Positions 36,468-46,219 of a stretch of DNA of 64,000 bases are shown here, in pieces. The position numbers were made by a program, and so were the translations under genes. Position 1 is the first letter of the stretch, and every line of letters starts with the position of its first letter. The notes under the pieces are model-generated. The model searched no databases. It saw nothing but the letters and a program-made list of their open reading frames with translations, and was not told where the DNA came from. Source of the DNA: Berberis thunbergii (Eukaryota; Streptophyta; Magnoliopsida; Ranunculales; Berberidaceae); assembly GCA_003290165.1 (NCBI GenBank), contig QNQO01000224.1, positions 1,054,001 to 1,118,000 of the forward strand, given 5' to 3'.

Positions 36468-38979
36468 ATGGCCGAACAAAACCTTCTTGATGACACAATC
36501 TTGGCTAAGGGTTTGGAGTTTTTCGAAGAGGTTGATGTCCGAATCTGTCCTCGCTGAGACCCGTGCAAAGTTTGGAGCTTTTGAGGACTTGTCGTTGTAT
36601 GCCCTGAAAGGTGACCAAACGCCAATGTCGCCTCCGATCGATTTCAGCTAGTTGCATTGTGGGATGTTTCAGACCGGAGTGCACTTTCCAGTTCTGGACG
36701 TGATTTGGGAGTTCCTGTATCTTTTAGGGATTCTTCCGGCCCAATTGGGGCCTAATGGATATAGATCATCTTCATGATTTTACTCAGTGCCAAGGAGGTC
36801 GGTGTCACCGTGACTCTGCGGGTAATTCAGTTGTTGACTTCTCCCCGGCTGAAGGGTAACGATGTCTGTAAGATGACGTTGCCGGCTTGGTTCGTTAATT
36901 TGCCCGATGACTTCAAGTTTTGGGAGAAGTATTGTTTCTTAGCTTCTACGGATTCGAAGTATTTTCAGTGCAAGGGTCGTCTACTCGAGCGACAGTTCAA
37001 GTCATCTCGTAAGTTCATCTCATTTCTTTTGACTTTCATATGATTGATAGCGGACTAACTGATTATTGCCTTGTCTCTTTGCATGAAGGTTTTCTACTAC
37101 TCCTTTCACCTTAGAGGAGCAAAATACCATAGAGACGTTCCGTGACTTGCCAAAGAGGAACGTGGTTGATGTCATAAGAGTTTTCAACTTCATCTGTAGC
37201 AGGCTGTGGGACAACTGGCACGTTGCCCCTACTTTGTACCGAACTTTGGGAGTCAAGTTGGAAAATGGAGCTCCTTCAAGGAAGAGGGAGGCTGCTAAGG
37301 CCAAAGCTCCTGCTCTGTCTGATGTAGAAGAGCCGTTTGAAACACTTGCCTTTTTTGTGAGGAAGAAGTTTCGTGTGAGGACTGGGTCGTCTTCGGCATA
37401 ACCTGCTCCAGTGAGAGAAGAACGCGAGTTTGTTAGGCCTGTTGGGGCGGAGGCTGATGTTTCCAGCTTGCAGAAAGATTACCTGCAGTTTGCAAGAGTT
37501 TTAGACAGGTCGAACCTTAGTGATGCGCAGGTCGAAGGTCTGAATGATCGTCTGGCCCGGGTTGCAATGGCAGCTTTCGCTAGTGCTGATTTGCATGGGA
37601 CTGTTCCTGTAGAAGTCTATCGTGAAGATTCGTCTGAGATTGTAGAATCTTATCATCCCATTACTGTTTTTCTTGAAAGTGGCCGCGGTACTGGCCACGT
37701 CTTTGGTAGTCCGAATTGCTCACCATCTCGCTCTAGGCCACAATTAGAAGTGTTGGAGGGTCCTTTGAATAGTTCACTTCCTCCTCTCCCTCCGGATCCC
37801 ATTGAATTGTCTCGTACTAAAGGGTTGGCTGTTAGTGACAAAAGGAAGGCCACAGAAGAGAGCTTGAGAACGATGGCAACCGTGAAGGGTGGTGCTGGCG
37901 TAATCCCTTATTTGGGGAAGCTTCATCCAGGTGCGTGGATAAACATGTTTGCACTAAACATGGTGAAGATGAGTTCACAGTCTGGCACCAAGAGGTGGAC
38001 GTAGAATATGCTTCGACGAAGCATGTAAGCAGGCGTCACAGTTGGCTGATGAACCACACTCCAAAACCTGAGGAGGATATGTTGGAAGGGTGTATGGATA
38101 AAGGCTTGATGTACCTTTATGTTGGGTATGTCTCATTTGAGGCACGTGGTCGTTGCAGGGACGGAAGTCGATGCGGCTCGTGAGAGAGTATACACCTTGG
38201 AGTGTGTCTTCTCGTACATGCAGGCGTTTTATCTGATGCGCTCTATGAAATTGAGCAGCTAAAGAAGCAGGCTGAGGAAAAGAGGCTGAATTAGTCAACT
38301 GTGGCCGCTGTGACTCAAAGGGCTTGCTTGGAGGACCTTGAGTGTAACATGTCAAAGGTGGTTTCCGAGAGGGACGAACTTGAGAAGGAGTTGAGCCGGG
38401 TCCGTCAAGAAATCGAGGCTGTACAGGAAACTACGGCTAAGGCGTGTTTTGAACTGCGATCTTTTGCTGAAGAGAGTGCTTTGAAAGAAGCCGACTGGGC
38501 TACTGAGAAATAACAGTTGGAATCAGATGTGGAGTTTTATACTCGCGAGGCGAAAAAGGCAAAGGACCAACTCGAATTGGGGGTGGCATGAGCTTAGTGC
38601 TGTGTAGAGCAATCTGGCCACAAAATAGTCTCAGGTCAACGCATTGACAGGCAAGTTGGAGCTACTGGAGTGTGAACTTGTTGACACAAAGGTACGTGAG
38701 GAAGAGCTTCTTCAAGAGCAAGGCAAGTGTGAGTTCTGCTGTGTTGTACATGGCCGGCTGAAGCTGTTGGCGCTGATGAAAGAGGAACATCCGAAGTGGG
38801 ATCTTTGCCGCTATAAGAAGATGTCATATGTAGATTTGTTTGTTACCTCTGCGTCATCGGACGAGGAAGATAGTGTGGGCCCTGATGCCCAGACTGTGGC
38901 GCGTGTGGACGCTATTCTTGCTCCTTCTTCCACTAGGCTTAGCTTTTATGTTTCTGTACCTTTTCTTGATAGGGAGTAA
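36468..38979 (+). pseudogene. Antisense gene 1 of the Tat-like element: gypsy-associated PF04195-like protein with coiled-coil tail
   Basis: The frame runs opposite to gag. It starts MAEQNLLDDTILAKGLEFFEE, shifts frame near 36535, then reads GMFQTGVHFPVLDVIWEFLY and LGILPAQLGPNGYR. This resembles the N-terminal domain of the 'putative gypsy type transposon' family (PF04195). A donor GTAAGT at 37009 and acceptor AG at 37087-37088 bound an 80-nt intron, conserved in position in the second element. Then follow LEEQNTIETFRDLP.., a Pro/Ser linker, GGAGVIPYLGKLHPGAW and a heptad-rich coiled coil (38300-38720). It ends VPFLDRE and a stop. Several frameshifts and stops make this copy non-coding. Its function is unknown. 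Confidence 0.65.
37009..37088 (+). other. Putative intron in antisense gene 1
   Basis: The donor is CTC|GTAAGTTC and the acceptor GCATGAAG|G, 80 nt apart. The second element has GTAAGTTT at 55280 and TTCTGTAG ending at 55347, interrupting the homologous protein position (before the word F-S/P-T-T-P-F). The reading here is one base out after splicing, which suggests a small deletion at the acceptor. Confidence 0.6.
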
Positions 38980-39534
38980 CCTTGGTGCGATTGTATCCCT
39001 TTTTGTTTTGACCGTTAATGAAAACAGTTTTATCAATTTTGTGTTTGTTGTCTCCATTGCATGTTTTTCATTTTGCCTTGTTGTCTTGCTTTAGCATAAG
39101 TTGGTCGAATCAATAGGATGTTGACTGGTCTATCTGCGATAGAGGGCTTGGCTGCTTTGTATTGTGAACGACTCAGGGTTGCTGCTGCGTAGTCATGTTC
39201 GACAGTGGGCATGTTGCGGACAGTATAGCTGGAGGCTGACTTTCCCGAGTTGTGTCTTGTCCCTAAGGTAAGATGCTCGAGTCTCACCTTGTTGGTCTGA
39301 CCGATCGGCTGCAGCTGCTGCTATGAGTAAGTTGTGAGAGTGTCCGTGCTAGGTCAAGTGTCGTAAGCTCGAGTTGGCATTTTAAGTAGCTCTTATTTAG
39401 GCACTGGTCGTACGATCTTTGTATCAGCGTGAATGGTTCTCGCTATATTAGGATGTCAATCCATTTGAGCGTGAAGACGTTGACTCAGCTCAATCCGTTT
39501 GAGTGTGAAGACGTTGACTCAGTTAGATTCATGT

Positions 39535-40170
39535 TTGGCGACCAGGCTAAAAAACAGTGGTCTCGTGACAAGCCAACAGAATTAGTTCATGAATGATTAA
39601 GCTCCCACCTTTCAAATCATTTATGACCAAGTAAAGTGGGCTACAGATTCGGGAAGTAAAAGTTTGAAGATTAGGCTGAAAAGTAGTGGTCCCGTGGCAA
39701 GCCGTCGGAATCAGTTCAGGACTTACTAGGCTCCCACCTTTAGAACCATCTACACCCTCCCCGCGCGGTGGGGGCTACACATTCGAGAAGGGAGTTTGGC
39801 GACCAGGCTAAAAAGCAGTGATCCCATGGAAAGCCATCGAAATCAGTTCAGGACTGATTAGGCTCCCACCTTCCAAATTATCTACACTTGTGCGCAGTCG
39901 ACTACAAATTTGGGAGTGTTCGACAACCAAGCTGAAAAACAGTGGTCTCGTGGCAAACCATCGAAATCAAATCGTGGTTGACTGGGCTCTCACCTTCTAG
40001 ACTATCTACACCCCAGCAATGTGGGCTACAAGTCCAGGTTTGGTGATTTGGTGGCCATGCTGAAAAACAGTGGTCCCTTGGCAAGCCGTCAGAATCAGAT
40101 CAAGACTGACTAGGCTCCTACTTTCTAGGTTATCTACACCCTCGCAGTGGGGGCTACAAGTCCAGGTTTT
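39535..40170. repeat. Five tandem copies of a unit of about 128 bp
   Basis: Copies start near 39541, 39670, 39801, 39922 and 40050. Each has the words AGGCTGAAAAACAGTGGTC, CGTGGCAAGCC, GACT(A/G)GGCTCCCACCTT and a closing GTGGGCTAC. They lie in the 3' region of the element, between antisense genes 1 and 2. Tandem arrays in this position are a known property of Tat-lineage elements and can seed satellites. Confidence 0.85.
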
Positions 40171-40400
40171 AATCAGAAGCTTTCGTTGATAGTCATTACC
40201 ATCTATGCTTACCTGATCAGGTTCGGTGATCATTGACCGCGAAGGGGGCAATGATTCCTGGCAAGTCATTGTCACCACACGTGATAGCGCTGATTAGACT
40301 CCCACTTCTTAAATCGTCGATGACCGCGCTAAGCGGACTAGGTGTCGGGTTGAACCAAAAGTCGTTGTCATCAGCTTTGGCCGACTAGGCTTGCTTGGTT
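40171..40400. repeat. Single copy of the repeat unit that is amplified in the second element
   Basis: The words GGTTCGGTGATCATTGACCG, GGCAATGATTCCTGGCAAGTC and GATTAGACTCCCACTTCTTAA correspond to the unit of about 180 bp repeated at 57683-58110. It shares the GACTCCCACTT core with the neighbouring 128-bp unit, so the two arrays may have a common origin. Confidence 0.65.
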
Positions 40401-40649
40401 TGAAAAGAGGTTCTTCCTGCTAGGGGGCGTGCGAACCTAGTCCATTTTCCCGATGCATGAGGTGAACTAAGTTGCCTTAAATCAGCTAGTGATCTGTAAG
40501 TACGATCCCTATGTCAGGGTTGACTAGGATTTCTTGTGTTTGTGCCAAGCATGTGACAGAATATTGTTTGAGTGATAGGCTGAGCCCATGGGTCCGCAAA
40601 AGAAGAGCTAGGGCACGATGTGTTGTGTGTACGATGCAAATCGTGCGGT

Positions 40650-40905
40650 AACACGTGTACGGTGCAGGCTGCATGACGGTTGAGTATTGTTTACTCTCTT
40701 TCAATTGATGTGGTTGTGTGTAGCGCCATCAATTTGAATGACGTGGTCTACGCAATTTCCTTGGAACTGTCGTCTCCTCGTTTCCCATACTAAATTCAAT
40801 AATTGGCAGTAAATGTTGGAGTGTTCGCTTGGTGAACCATCATGTCTATATAATGGTGTTTTCAATTGTTGTAGCCACTATCTTTCGCAAAGCTTATCTC
40901 TTGTA
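40650..40905 (+). promoter_or_regulatory. Promoter-like module upstream of antisense frame 2
   Basis: The sequence ACACGTGTACGGTGCAGGCT..GACGGTTGAGTATTGTTTACTC aligns with 58478-58530 in the second element. Both resemble the LTR-end/polypurine region at 54398-54465 that precedes antisense gene 1. A TATA box CTATATAAT lies at 40846-40854, 52 bp before the ATG. The second element has CTATATATA at 58667-58675, 57 bp before its ATG. Confidence 0.5.
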
Positions 40906-41130
40906 ATGTTCTTGCTTGAAGAGAACGCTTTGGGTTCTTCAAAGGCTGAAGAAAATGCTTTGGGTTTTTCAAAGGCTGAAGGCAGATCTCCGTCTATAGA
41001 GGTTCTGAACGTCTTAACATTTTCACCGATCAAGCATAGTAATAGTTACTATTATGTTTGGTCACCTATTATGGGTGAGCATGTAGTTGATCCGCTTAGG
41101 ACTTATAATTTTTTCTCATATTGCGGATAA
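40906..41130 (+). CDS. Small antisense frame 2 of the Tat-like element, unknown protein (74 aa)
   Basis: The frame begins MFLLEENALGSSKAEENALG, containing a duplicated ten-residue word EENALG-S/F-SKA. It continues GRSPSIEVLNVLTF and ends YNFFSYCG. The second element has the same frame at 58732-58980 with no insertion or deletion over about 56 codons from ALG to the Cys near the end. Shared residues include ALG, KA, GRS, NVLTF, YY, NF, S and C. That copy has one in-frame TAG before ALG. No known family is recognised. The upstream ATG at 40813 lies before the TATA-like box, so 40906 is preferred. It may be coding, or simply conserved non-coding DNA. Confidence 0.4.
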   Translation: MFLLEENALGSSKAEENALGFSKAEGRSPSIEVLNVLTFSPIKHSNSYYYVWSPIMGEHVVDPLRTYNFFSYCG

Positions 41131-41815
41131 GTAGTACGAATTTTCTATCAAGGGAGATGCCTTGGTGTTATACCGTACCACTTTTGCCTTTGTGTGCTCG
41201 AATCCCAGTGCTAACCAATGCTTGGTTGAAGTGTTAGTCGACGTGCGATGTCTCCGAGTGTGGTAGCTCTCAGTCACACCTGCCATCGCATATGGGAATA
41301 GTGGTCTCTCTTGATAGCATTGTGAGACTATAGTTGCATCGCTACTTGTGTCCATCCTCATCTGCCTTCTTCTAATCTATTTGAGAAAGTTAGAAGAGAG
41401 GTGGGTCAAATGTCTCTTGAGGAAATCAGAAACCCGTTGTGAGGTCTACAATGTTGTAGTACGAGCACTTTTTCGGAGTGATTTGACAGAGCAATTTGAC
41501 CACTCAATCCTTTCAATCCCTTCTGCCACTTTGTCCTTATCTTGGGAAGGGGTCGAGCGTATCCCGTTTGCTTACCTTTGTTCTCACTTGCAGATTGCTC
41601 GCATCGGAGGGTTTGCAAGTTTTCGTCAGATGTTGTTTGTAGCAGAATTGTGTAAGCGGGTCTTTTACTTTAGTTCGCACTGTATTCAGATGTTTGTAGT
41701 ACTCAGTTTTTTGTATCTGCCTCATGGCGTTCATAATATGTAGCCTTTTATATCTGCCTCAATGTGTTTGTTGTTACATCTTTCCAATAATCAATAAAGT
41801 TTGTTTTCGTAATTC
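41131..41815 (+). other. Downstream part of antisense unit 2 with polyadenylation signal
   Basis: A further open frame (41348-41743) has no counterpart in the second element and is probably chance. The sequence ends with AATCAATAAAGTTTGTTTTC at 41789-41808, which is identical in the second element (59471-59490). A shared polyadenylation-like signal on the antisense strand supports an antisense transcript unit. Confidence 0.5.
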
Positions 41816-42290
41816 TTCTTTTATTTCTTAAATGATTGCAAATCACATAAGCCTTTCAAGAACTAAAACTCAATATTGATTATGGAAAGGGAAACAAATA
41901 GCTTAAAGCAAACTAACTGTTGACGGAGAGAAATCGATCTTGGCCTTGGAATGAATTCAGCATCATTCAGCGAACTATCGAGGCGTTATATAGGTTACTA
42001 AAGAGCAAACCTCGCAGAGGGGCGGATCTCCGCGTTGACAGAATGTCAAGGGGTGTGTTCCCACCTGCCATCACCTTTTCGACTCGCTGGGCGGAAGAGC
42101 TTATTGCTCCTATATTACTCGAAAAGGATGTCTCTACCGTCTTTTATCCTTGCACTGGATCAGGTTGCTCTGCATGATGTAGTTGGATCTGGGAGCACTC
42201 TATATGCTTCAGTGCGGCACAGTGGCAACCTCGTGTCGTAGGTTGGTCTCCGCGTATTGTTCATTTGGAGTGGTTAGCAATATACTTAAC
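41816..42290. other. Region where pol is missing
   Basis: Reverse transcriptase and integrase would be expected between the protease and the 3' region on the - strand. Neither the YxDD box nor the zinc-binding HHCC or D,D35E words of integrase appear on the - strand here. The gene has been lost or was never present. Confidence 0.6.
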
Positions 42291-42640
42291 ACACTAGTGA
42301 AGGGTGGAGACCATTGCTTCCATCTGATGGAGCCATGGTCTTCCCAGAATGAAATTGTAAGATGATGGTGCGTCTACCACCATGAAGTCCAAAAATAAGA
42401 CATTCCTGAGCTGCGACTCTCTTGCTACCGTACATAGCCTTATCTTTCCGATGGGGAAGCATTTCTCCCCACTGAATCTGATTAACGTGTGTTCTGAAGA
42501 TGTCAGGTTTTCCTCCTTGAGGTCCATGTTGCGGAATGCGTTGTAGAACGGGACGTTAAGCGAACTTCCTGTGTCAACTAAGGTTCTCTTTACTTCCCAC
42601 CTTGCTATGGAGACCGAGATGACTAAGGCGACGTTATGTG
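42291..42640 (-). pseudogene. Gypsy aspartic protease domain
   Basis: The - strand reads VKRTLVDTGSSLNVPFYNAF, with the catalytic DTGS codons at 42564-42575. It then runs through the flap-like region to FMVVDAPSSYNFILGRPWLH near the end (Y-N-x-I-L-G-R-P-W-L is the usual C-terminal motif). It would cut the Gag polyprotein. This stretch is open for about 95 codons, but stops separate it from gag. Confidence 0.85.
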
Positions 42641-42935
42641 GCGCTCAGATTCCTTCAAGGTCCTTGTTCGTAAAGGTCAAGGTGGGAATGAGGCTCTGAA
42701 CCCTTGAGTGGTAGATGTGTTTGTCCTCACCCGCGGATTGTGTCTGGATATCCAGTAGTGTCTGCTTGCGGGACCTGCATGACTTGTTTTCATTTGGTTC
42801 GACTCCATGAAGGTCGTATATTATCCCTGGAGTTTCCTTCTTTATTTCTCTAATTGATTCCCCTCGTTTTTTGTTTGTTTTGTTTGCTTCGCAGACTTTA
42901 GGAACTCTTTCAGTTTGCCTCTGCGGATCCAGTAT

Positions 42936-44172
42936 TCAACTTCGCACCTTACACTCATTGATGTCGTGGCCGCCTTCCTTGTGGTATGTGCAGTACTTGT
43001 TGTTGTCGCGTTTGGTGGGATCTCCGCGTGTCTTTGGAGGCCACTTAAGTTCCTCCCAACTTTTCATTGATTTCAGTACGTCCGATAGGTTAACATTTAG
43101 GGGTGTCACCAAATGAACAGGGTCCGGTCTGTTATCACCGTGCTTCCTTTTGCTTCGTTCCTCAACCTCATCCCTGCATCTCTTACCCCCCTTCTTGTCC
43201 CTGGGAGCGGAGGGCTTCTTCTCGCCTTTGGTTTCCCTCTTTACGGTCCTAGACTCTTCCAGGGTGATGTGTCTCTGGACACTCTTGAGGAGCTCTGCCA
43301 TGTCCAGAAGGGGCTCTAGGGTGAGGTCCTCGTAGTGCTTCCCCTCCTTGAGGCCCGCAGTGAAATCCGTTACGGCTGTATCGTCGCTGCACACGTCGAT
43401 GATAGTCAAATCGTTGTTGAGGCGCGTGACATACTCTCAGAGTGTCTCACCGGACCTCTGCTTCTAGGAAAGTATGTAGTGCTGGTCTTTTTGGAAATGT
43501 TGACTTCTGACGAAACGCGTCAAAAATTCCTTTGCCAGCATTTTGAATGAGTCGATGGACTTCGGCGGAAGGCTGTGGAACCACGTCAGTGTTGAGCTTT
43601 TTAGACTAGTGGGAAAGGTTTTGCACATGACGGATTCAGATCCTTCTTTAAGAGCCATTATCGTGCGGGTAATGGCGCAAGTAGTCGAAAGGATCGATGG
43701 TCCTGTCGTAAGAGTCAAGCTTCGGAGAAGTGAACTTTCTCGGAAGGGCGATACAGTACGTCCGGGTCGTGTGCTCCTCTACAGAGGGGGTTCCCATGGC
43801 CGAGCCTCTCTGTCCTGGCGTTGAACTCAGCGTTAGTTGCGCAACCTCTTTAGTCCAATAAGAAGTAGCGGGTGATTGGCTTTCCTGCGCTTGCTCCCTA
43901 TCATCTTTTGGAGGTGGAGGTCCGTGCTGCTCCTGGTCTCCATTAGCGAATGGTGGATTCTGTAGCGTGAGAGCCTCCACCGCTTTGGCAATCCACTGTA
44001 TTTGAGATGCCAGCGTATCGATTTTGGGATATGTCATTGCTGCCTTGGGCGCGAGAGCATGAGTCGGCGGCTCATGCAAGATTGGAGTTGCTGAAGGGGG
44101 TGGTATAGGGACAACCTGAGCTTTCGACGTGGCCCCTGGTTCTCCGTCGTTGCATGACTTAGTGGTCACCAT
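42936..44172 (-). pseudogene. Gypsy gag polyprotein, frameshifted
   Basis: It starts at an ATG 76 bp inside the LTR/PBS junction. The N-terminal part (44172-43648) is Pro/Gln-rich and ends FTSPKLDSYDRTIDPFDYL. The capsid core (43718-43464) has MCKTFPTSLKSSTLTWFHSL and then AKEFLTRFVRSQHFQKD, the Retrotrans_gag pattern. The last part (43409-42936) is Lys/Arg-rich and ends with a knuckle-like CTYHKEGGHDINEC. The three parts lie in different frames. Gag forms the particle shell and packages the RNA. Confidence 0.85.
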
Positions 44173-44233
44173 CTCTCTGTGTTTTGAAAGGAGACGACGC
44201 TTAGTGTAAATTTAAGAACTTTGTCGTCCTCAT

Positions 44234-44247
44234 GGACGGCGCCAAAC
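44234..44247 (-). promoter_or_regulatory. Primer-binding site
   Basis: On the - strand GTTTGGCGCCGTCC follows the 5' LTR end CATCA. TGGCGCCGT matches the complement of the 3' end of a plant tRNA ending ACGGCGCCA, in line with tRNA-Asp as I recall it. This primes minus-strand synthesis. Confidence 0.7.
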
Positions 44248-44887
44248 TGATGTAGTCGTTTTTCACTCCCTACTGAGCCATTGACCTGCACAAATAGCAC
44301 ACGTGAGCCACGGGCCACCGTTGTGGTGTCCGATGACACTCCGATGTTAAAGTCAGACTGGGATCTGATGAATGTGTAATGCTATAACAGAGAATTTGTT
44401 GCGTTACTTAGCTTACTGACCTCATGTCTTATTTATAGTGAAAGAAGTCCTGGTTCTACCAGGTCATCGTAGGCGTAGTTTAGGAAGAAAATATTAGTGG
44501 AGATCCTCCTCTATTTAGGAGTCATGTTGTAGGATGGAAGTTCCTTGTTAGCTCCGTGCTCCTAGATGCGTGGGAGATAATTTCCAATGCGAGAGTAATC
44601 CGTCGAAGAAAGTTTTCCTGTGTGGAATGTACTCTGGTATTTGATTCCTACTTTGAAGGAGATAACAACTGTAGTTGCCTGTCCGAAGCTGATCTTCGAG
44701 CTACTTGCCTAAATAGGGCTTATGGGTATTGAAGATAGTTGTGACGTATGGCCTAGCATACTGATTTGAGCGGGCTTAGAACCGCTTGGGCCTGTTCAGT
44801 GTTTGGCTGACGCTGGAGCCTGTGTTTTCTCAAAATTATCATGACACATGTGTGACTTAGAGGTGTGACCGTTTTTATGTATTATCA
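44248..44887 (-). repeat. 5' LTR of the Tat-like element
   Basis: This is the direct repeat partner of 35547-36213. On the - strand it ends ACTACATCA just before the primer-binding site. The flanking pentamer GTTAG (44888-44892) pairs with ATTAG at 35542-35546. Confidence 0.9.
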
Positions 44888-45227
44888 GTTAGCATATTTA
44901 AAATTTTTTATTTAGACAGAGATGAATGAAATTTGAGTCGGTCGATCTCAATGTAATAAATAAAATATCAAGAATATTTCTTTTGTAAATTGATATTCAT
45001 TGAGGCTTAAATGTCTGCTTCATGATGACTTTAGAGCTTTTCTGTTCTGTTAGCATCATTCTGCATGGAAAAAATTGACTCTTTTAGTCTAATTTGTTGG
45101 AGCATTACTTTCTTCCTTGGATCATCTTTGTGGAAAAAGAGAGAAAGCGAGATGCTTGCATTATAATTCTTCTTTAAGCTTCTATCTTTTTCTTCCCAGC
45201 CTTAATTTGAATGGATCTCCCCCAAGT
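44888..45227 (+). repeat. Tandem duplication copy A, right part
   Basis: This continues copy A after the gypsy insertion. It matches 45345-45663 through words such as CTCAATGTAATAAATAAAAT and TTCATTGAGGCTTAAATGTC, and ends ATCTCCCCCAAGT at the start of copy B. Confidence 0.85.
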
Positions 45228-45663
45228 TGCAAGTGGGAAAGAGGATGATATATACCAAGCAATTTATTTCTTCAATAGAGACTGTGTTGTTTTTATGCTA
45301 TATTGATAGTTGCTTTAGTGATGCCAAAAAATTAGCATATTTAAAATTTTGACGTACATTATATATAGACATAAATGAATAAAATTTTAGTCGGTCAATC
45401 TCAATGTAATAAATAAAATATCAAGAATATTTATTTTGTAAATTCATATTCATTGAGGCTTAAATGTCTGCTTCATGATGCGTTTAGTGCTTTTCTATTC
45501 TGTTAGTATCATTCTGCATGGAAAAACATGGTCTCTCTTACTCAATTTGTTGAAGCATTACTTTCTTCCTTGGATTATCTTAGTGGAAAAACGAGAGAAA
45601 GAAAGATGCTTGAATCATAATTCTTCTTTTTCTTCCCAGCCTTTGAATGAATCTCCCCCAAGT
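45228..45663 (+). repeat. Tandem duplication copy B (uninterrupted)
   Basis: This is a 436-bp copy in direct orientation, beginning TGCAAGTGGGAAA and ending ATCTCCCCCAAGT. At 45322-45350 it shows the unoccupied site GATGCCAAAAAATTAGCATA, the equivalent of the position where the gypsy element entered copy A. It has no coding capacity. Confidence 0.85.
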
Positions 45664-46088
45664 TGCACCATATTTCCACGTTTTTTTTTTTTAGACCTCC
45701 AAATACAATCATGTCCTAACAATTTCTTACATCTCAAGAGAGAATTGAGACCTTGATTTATAGTAGAAAAGGGGGTGAATAACTTAGCGAGATTAGAAGT
45801 TTGATTTGATGAAAATAAGAGCCAAAATAACGACAAAAAGCTTCATATTGATGATAAATAAGAAACCAGAAAATTTACAAATTTCGGCTTGTTTCATTAA
45901 TTAAAAGTCGTTAATTAGAGAGAATAAAATAAACTGCATCCTCATTTTTATTGGAACCTCCGGGAGGGAGGGGCAACCATATATGGGCATCCCTTTTCAA
46001 TAAGCTTATAATAGTCATTGTTATAATATAATTAAGGACAACTAGCAAGGCCATTTTCTCCATTACAGGAATTCTAAATGTCGAGGAA
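45664..46088. other. Intergenic DNA
   Basis: No gene is recognised. A 118-codon open frame on the - strand (46267-45911) overlaps the hairpin below and has no family features. Confidence 0.4.
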
Positions 46089-46219
46089 GCCAGCGAGGTT
46101 TGGAGAGAGGGAAGGTGGAGACCGTCCATCTCTTTCGGGATGTGCGCATGAAAAATACCAAGGGGGATGGGCGGCCCACACTCTCCCTCTCTCCTTTCCT
46201 CGCCCATTTCCTCGCTGGC
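46089..46219. other. Imperfect 131-nt hairpin
   Basis: The ends are exact complements (GCCAGCGAGG at 46089-46098, CCTCGCTGGC at 46210-46219). A second stem pairs GGAGAGAGGGA (46102-46112) with TCCCTCTCTCC (46184-46194), and weaker pairing follows around CCGTCCATC and GATGGGCGG. The arms differ by a 3-versus-15-nt internal loop, which is unusual for a microRNA precursor. I recognise no known mature microRNA. It could be a small inverted-repeat element or a non-coding RNA gene. Confidence 0.4.

Larger units (their letters stand above)
35547..44887 (-). mobile_element. Tat-like Ty3-gypsy element with gag and protease, no pol, and antisense genes
   Basis: LTRs of 667 and 640 bp (35547-36213 and 44248-44887) begin TGATG and end ATCA in the + reading. 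Flanking pentamers ATTAG and GTTAG form a nearly exact target duplication. On the - strand the order is 5' LTR, PBS, gag, protease, a gap with no pol, a long 3' region, polypurine tract and 3' LTR. The 3' region carries two antisense reading frames and a tandem-repeat array. Antisense frames and repeat-rich 3' regions are known from Tat-lineage elements such as Grande. Reverse transcriptase, RNase H and integrase are absent, so movement would need a helper. Confidence 0.9.

Noticed and set aside
41348..41743. 131-codon frame after antisense frame 2
   Set aside because: No matching frame in the second element, unlike the preceding 56 codons.
46089..46219. Assignment of the hairpin to a known microRNA family (miR477 or miR482 considered)
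   Set aside because: Only about ten bases match by eye and the arm position is wrong.
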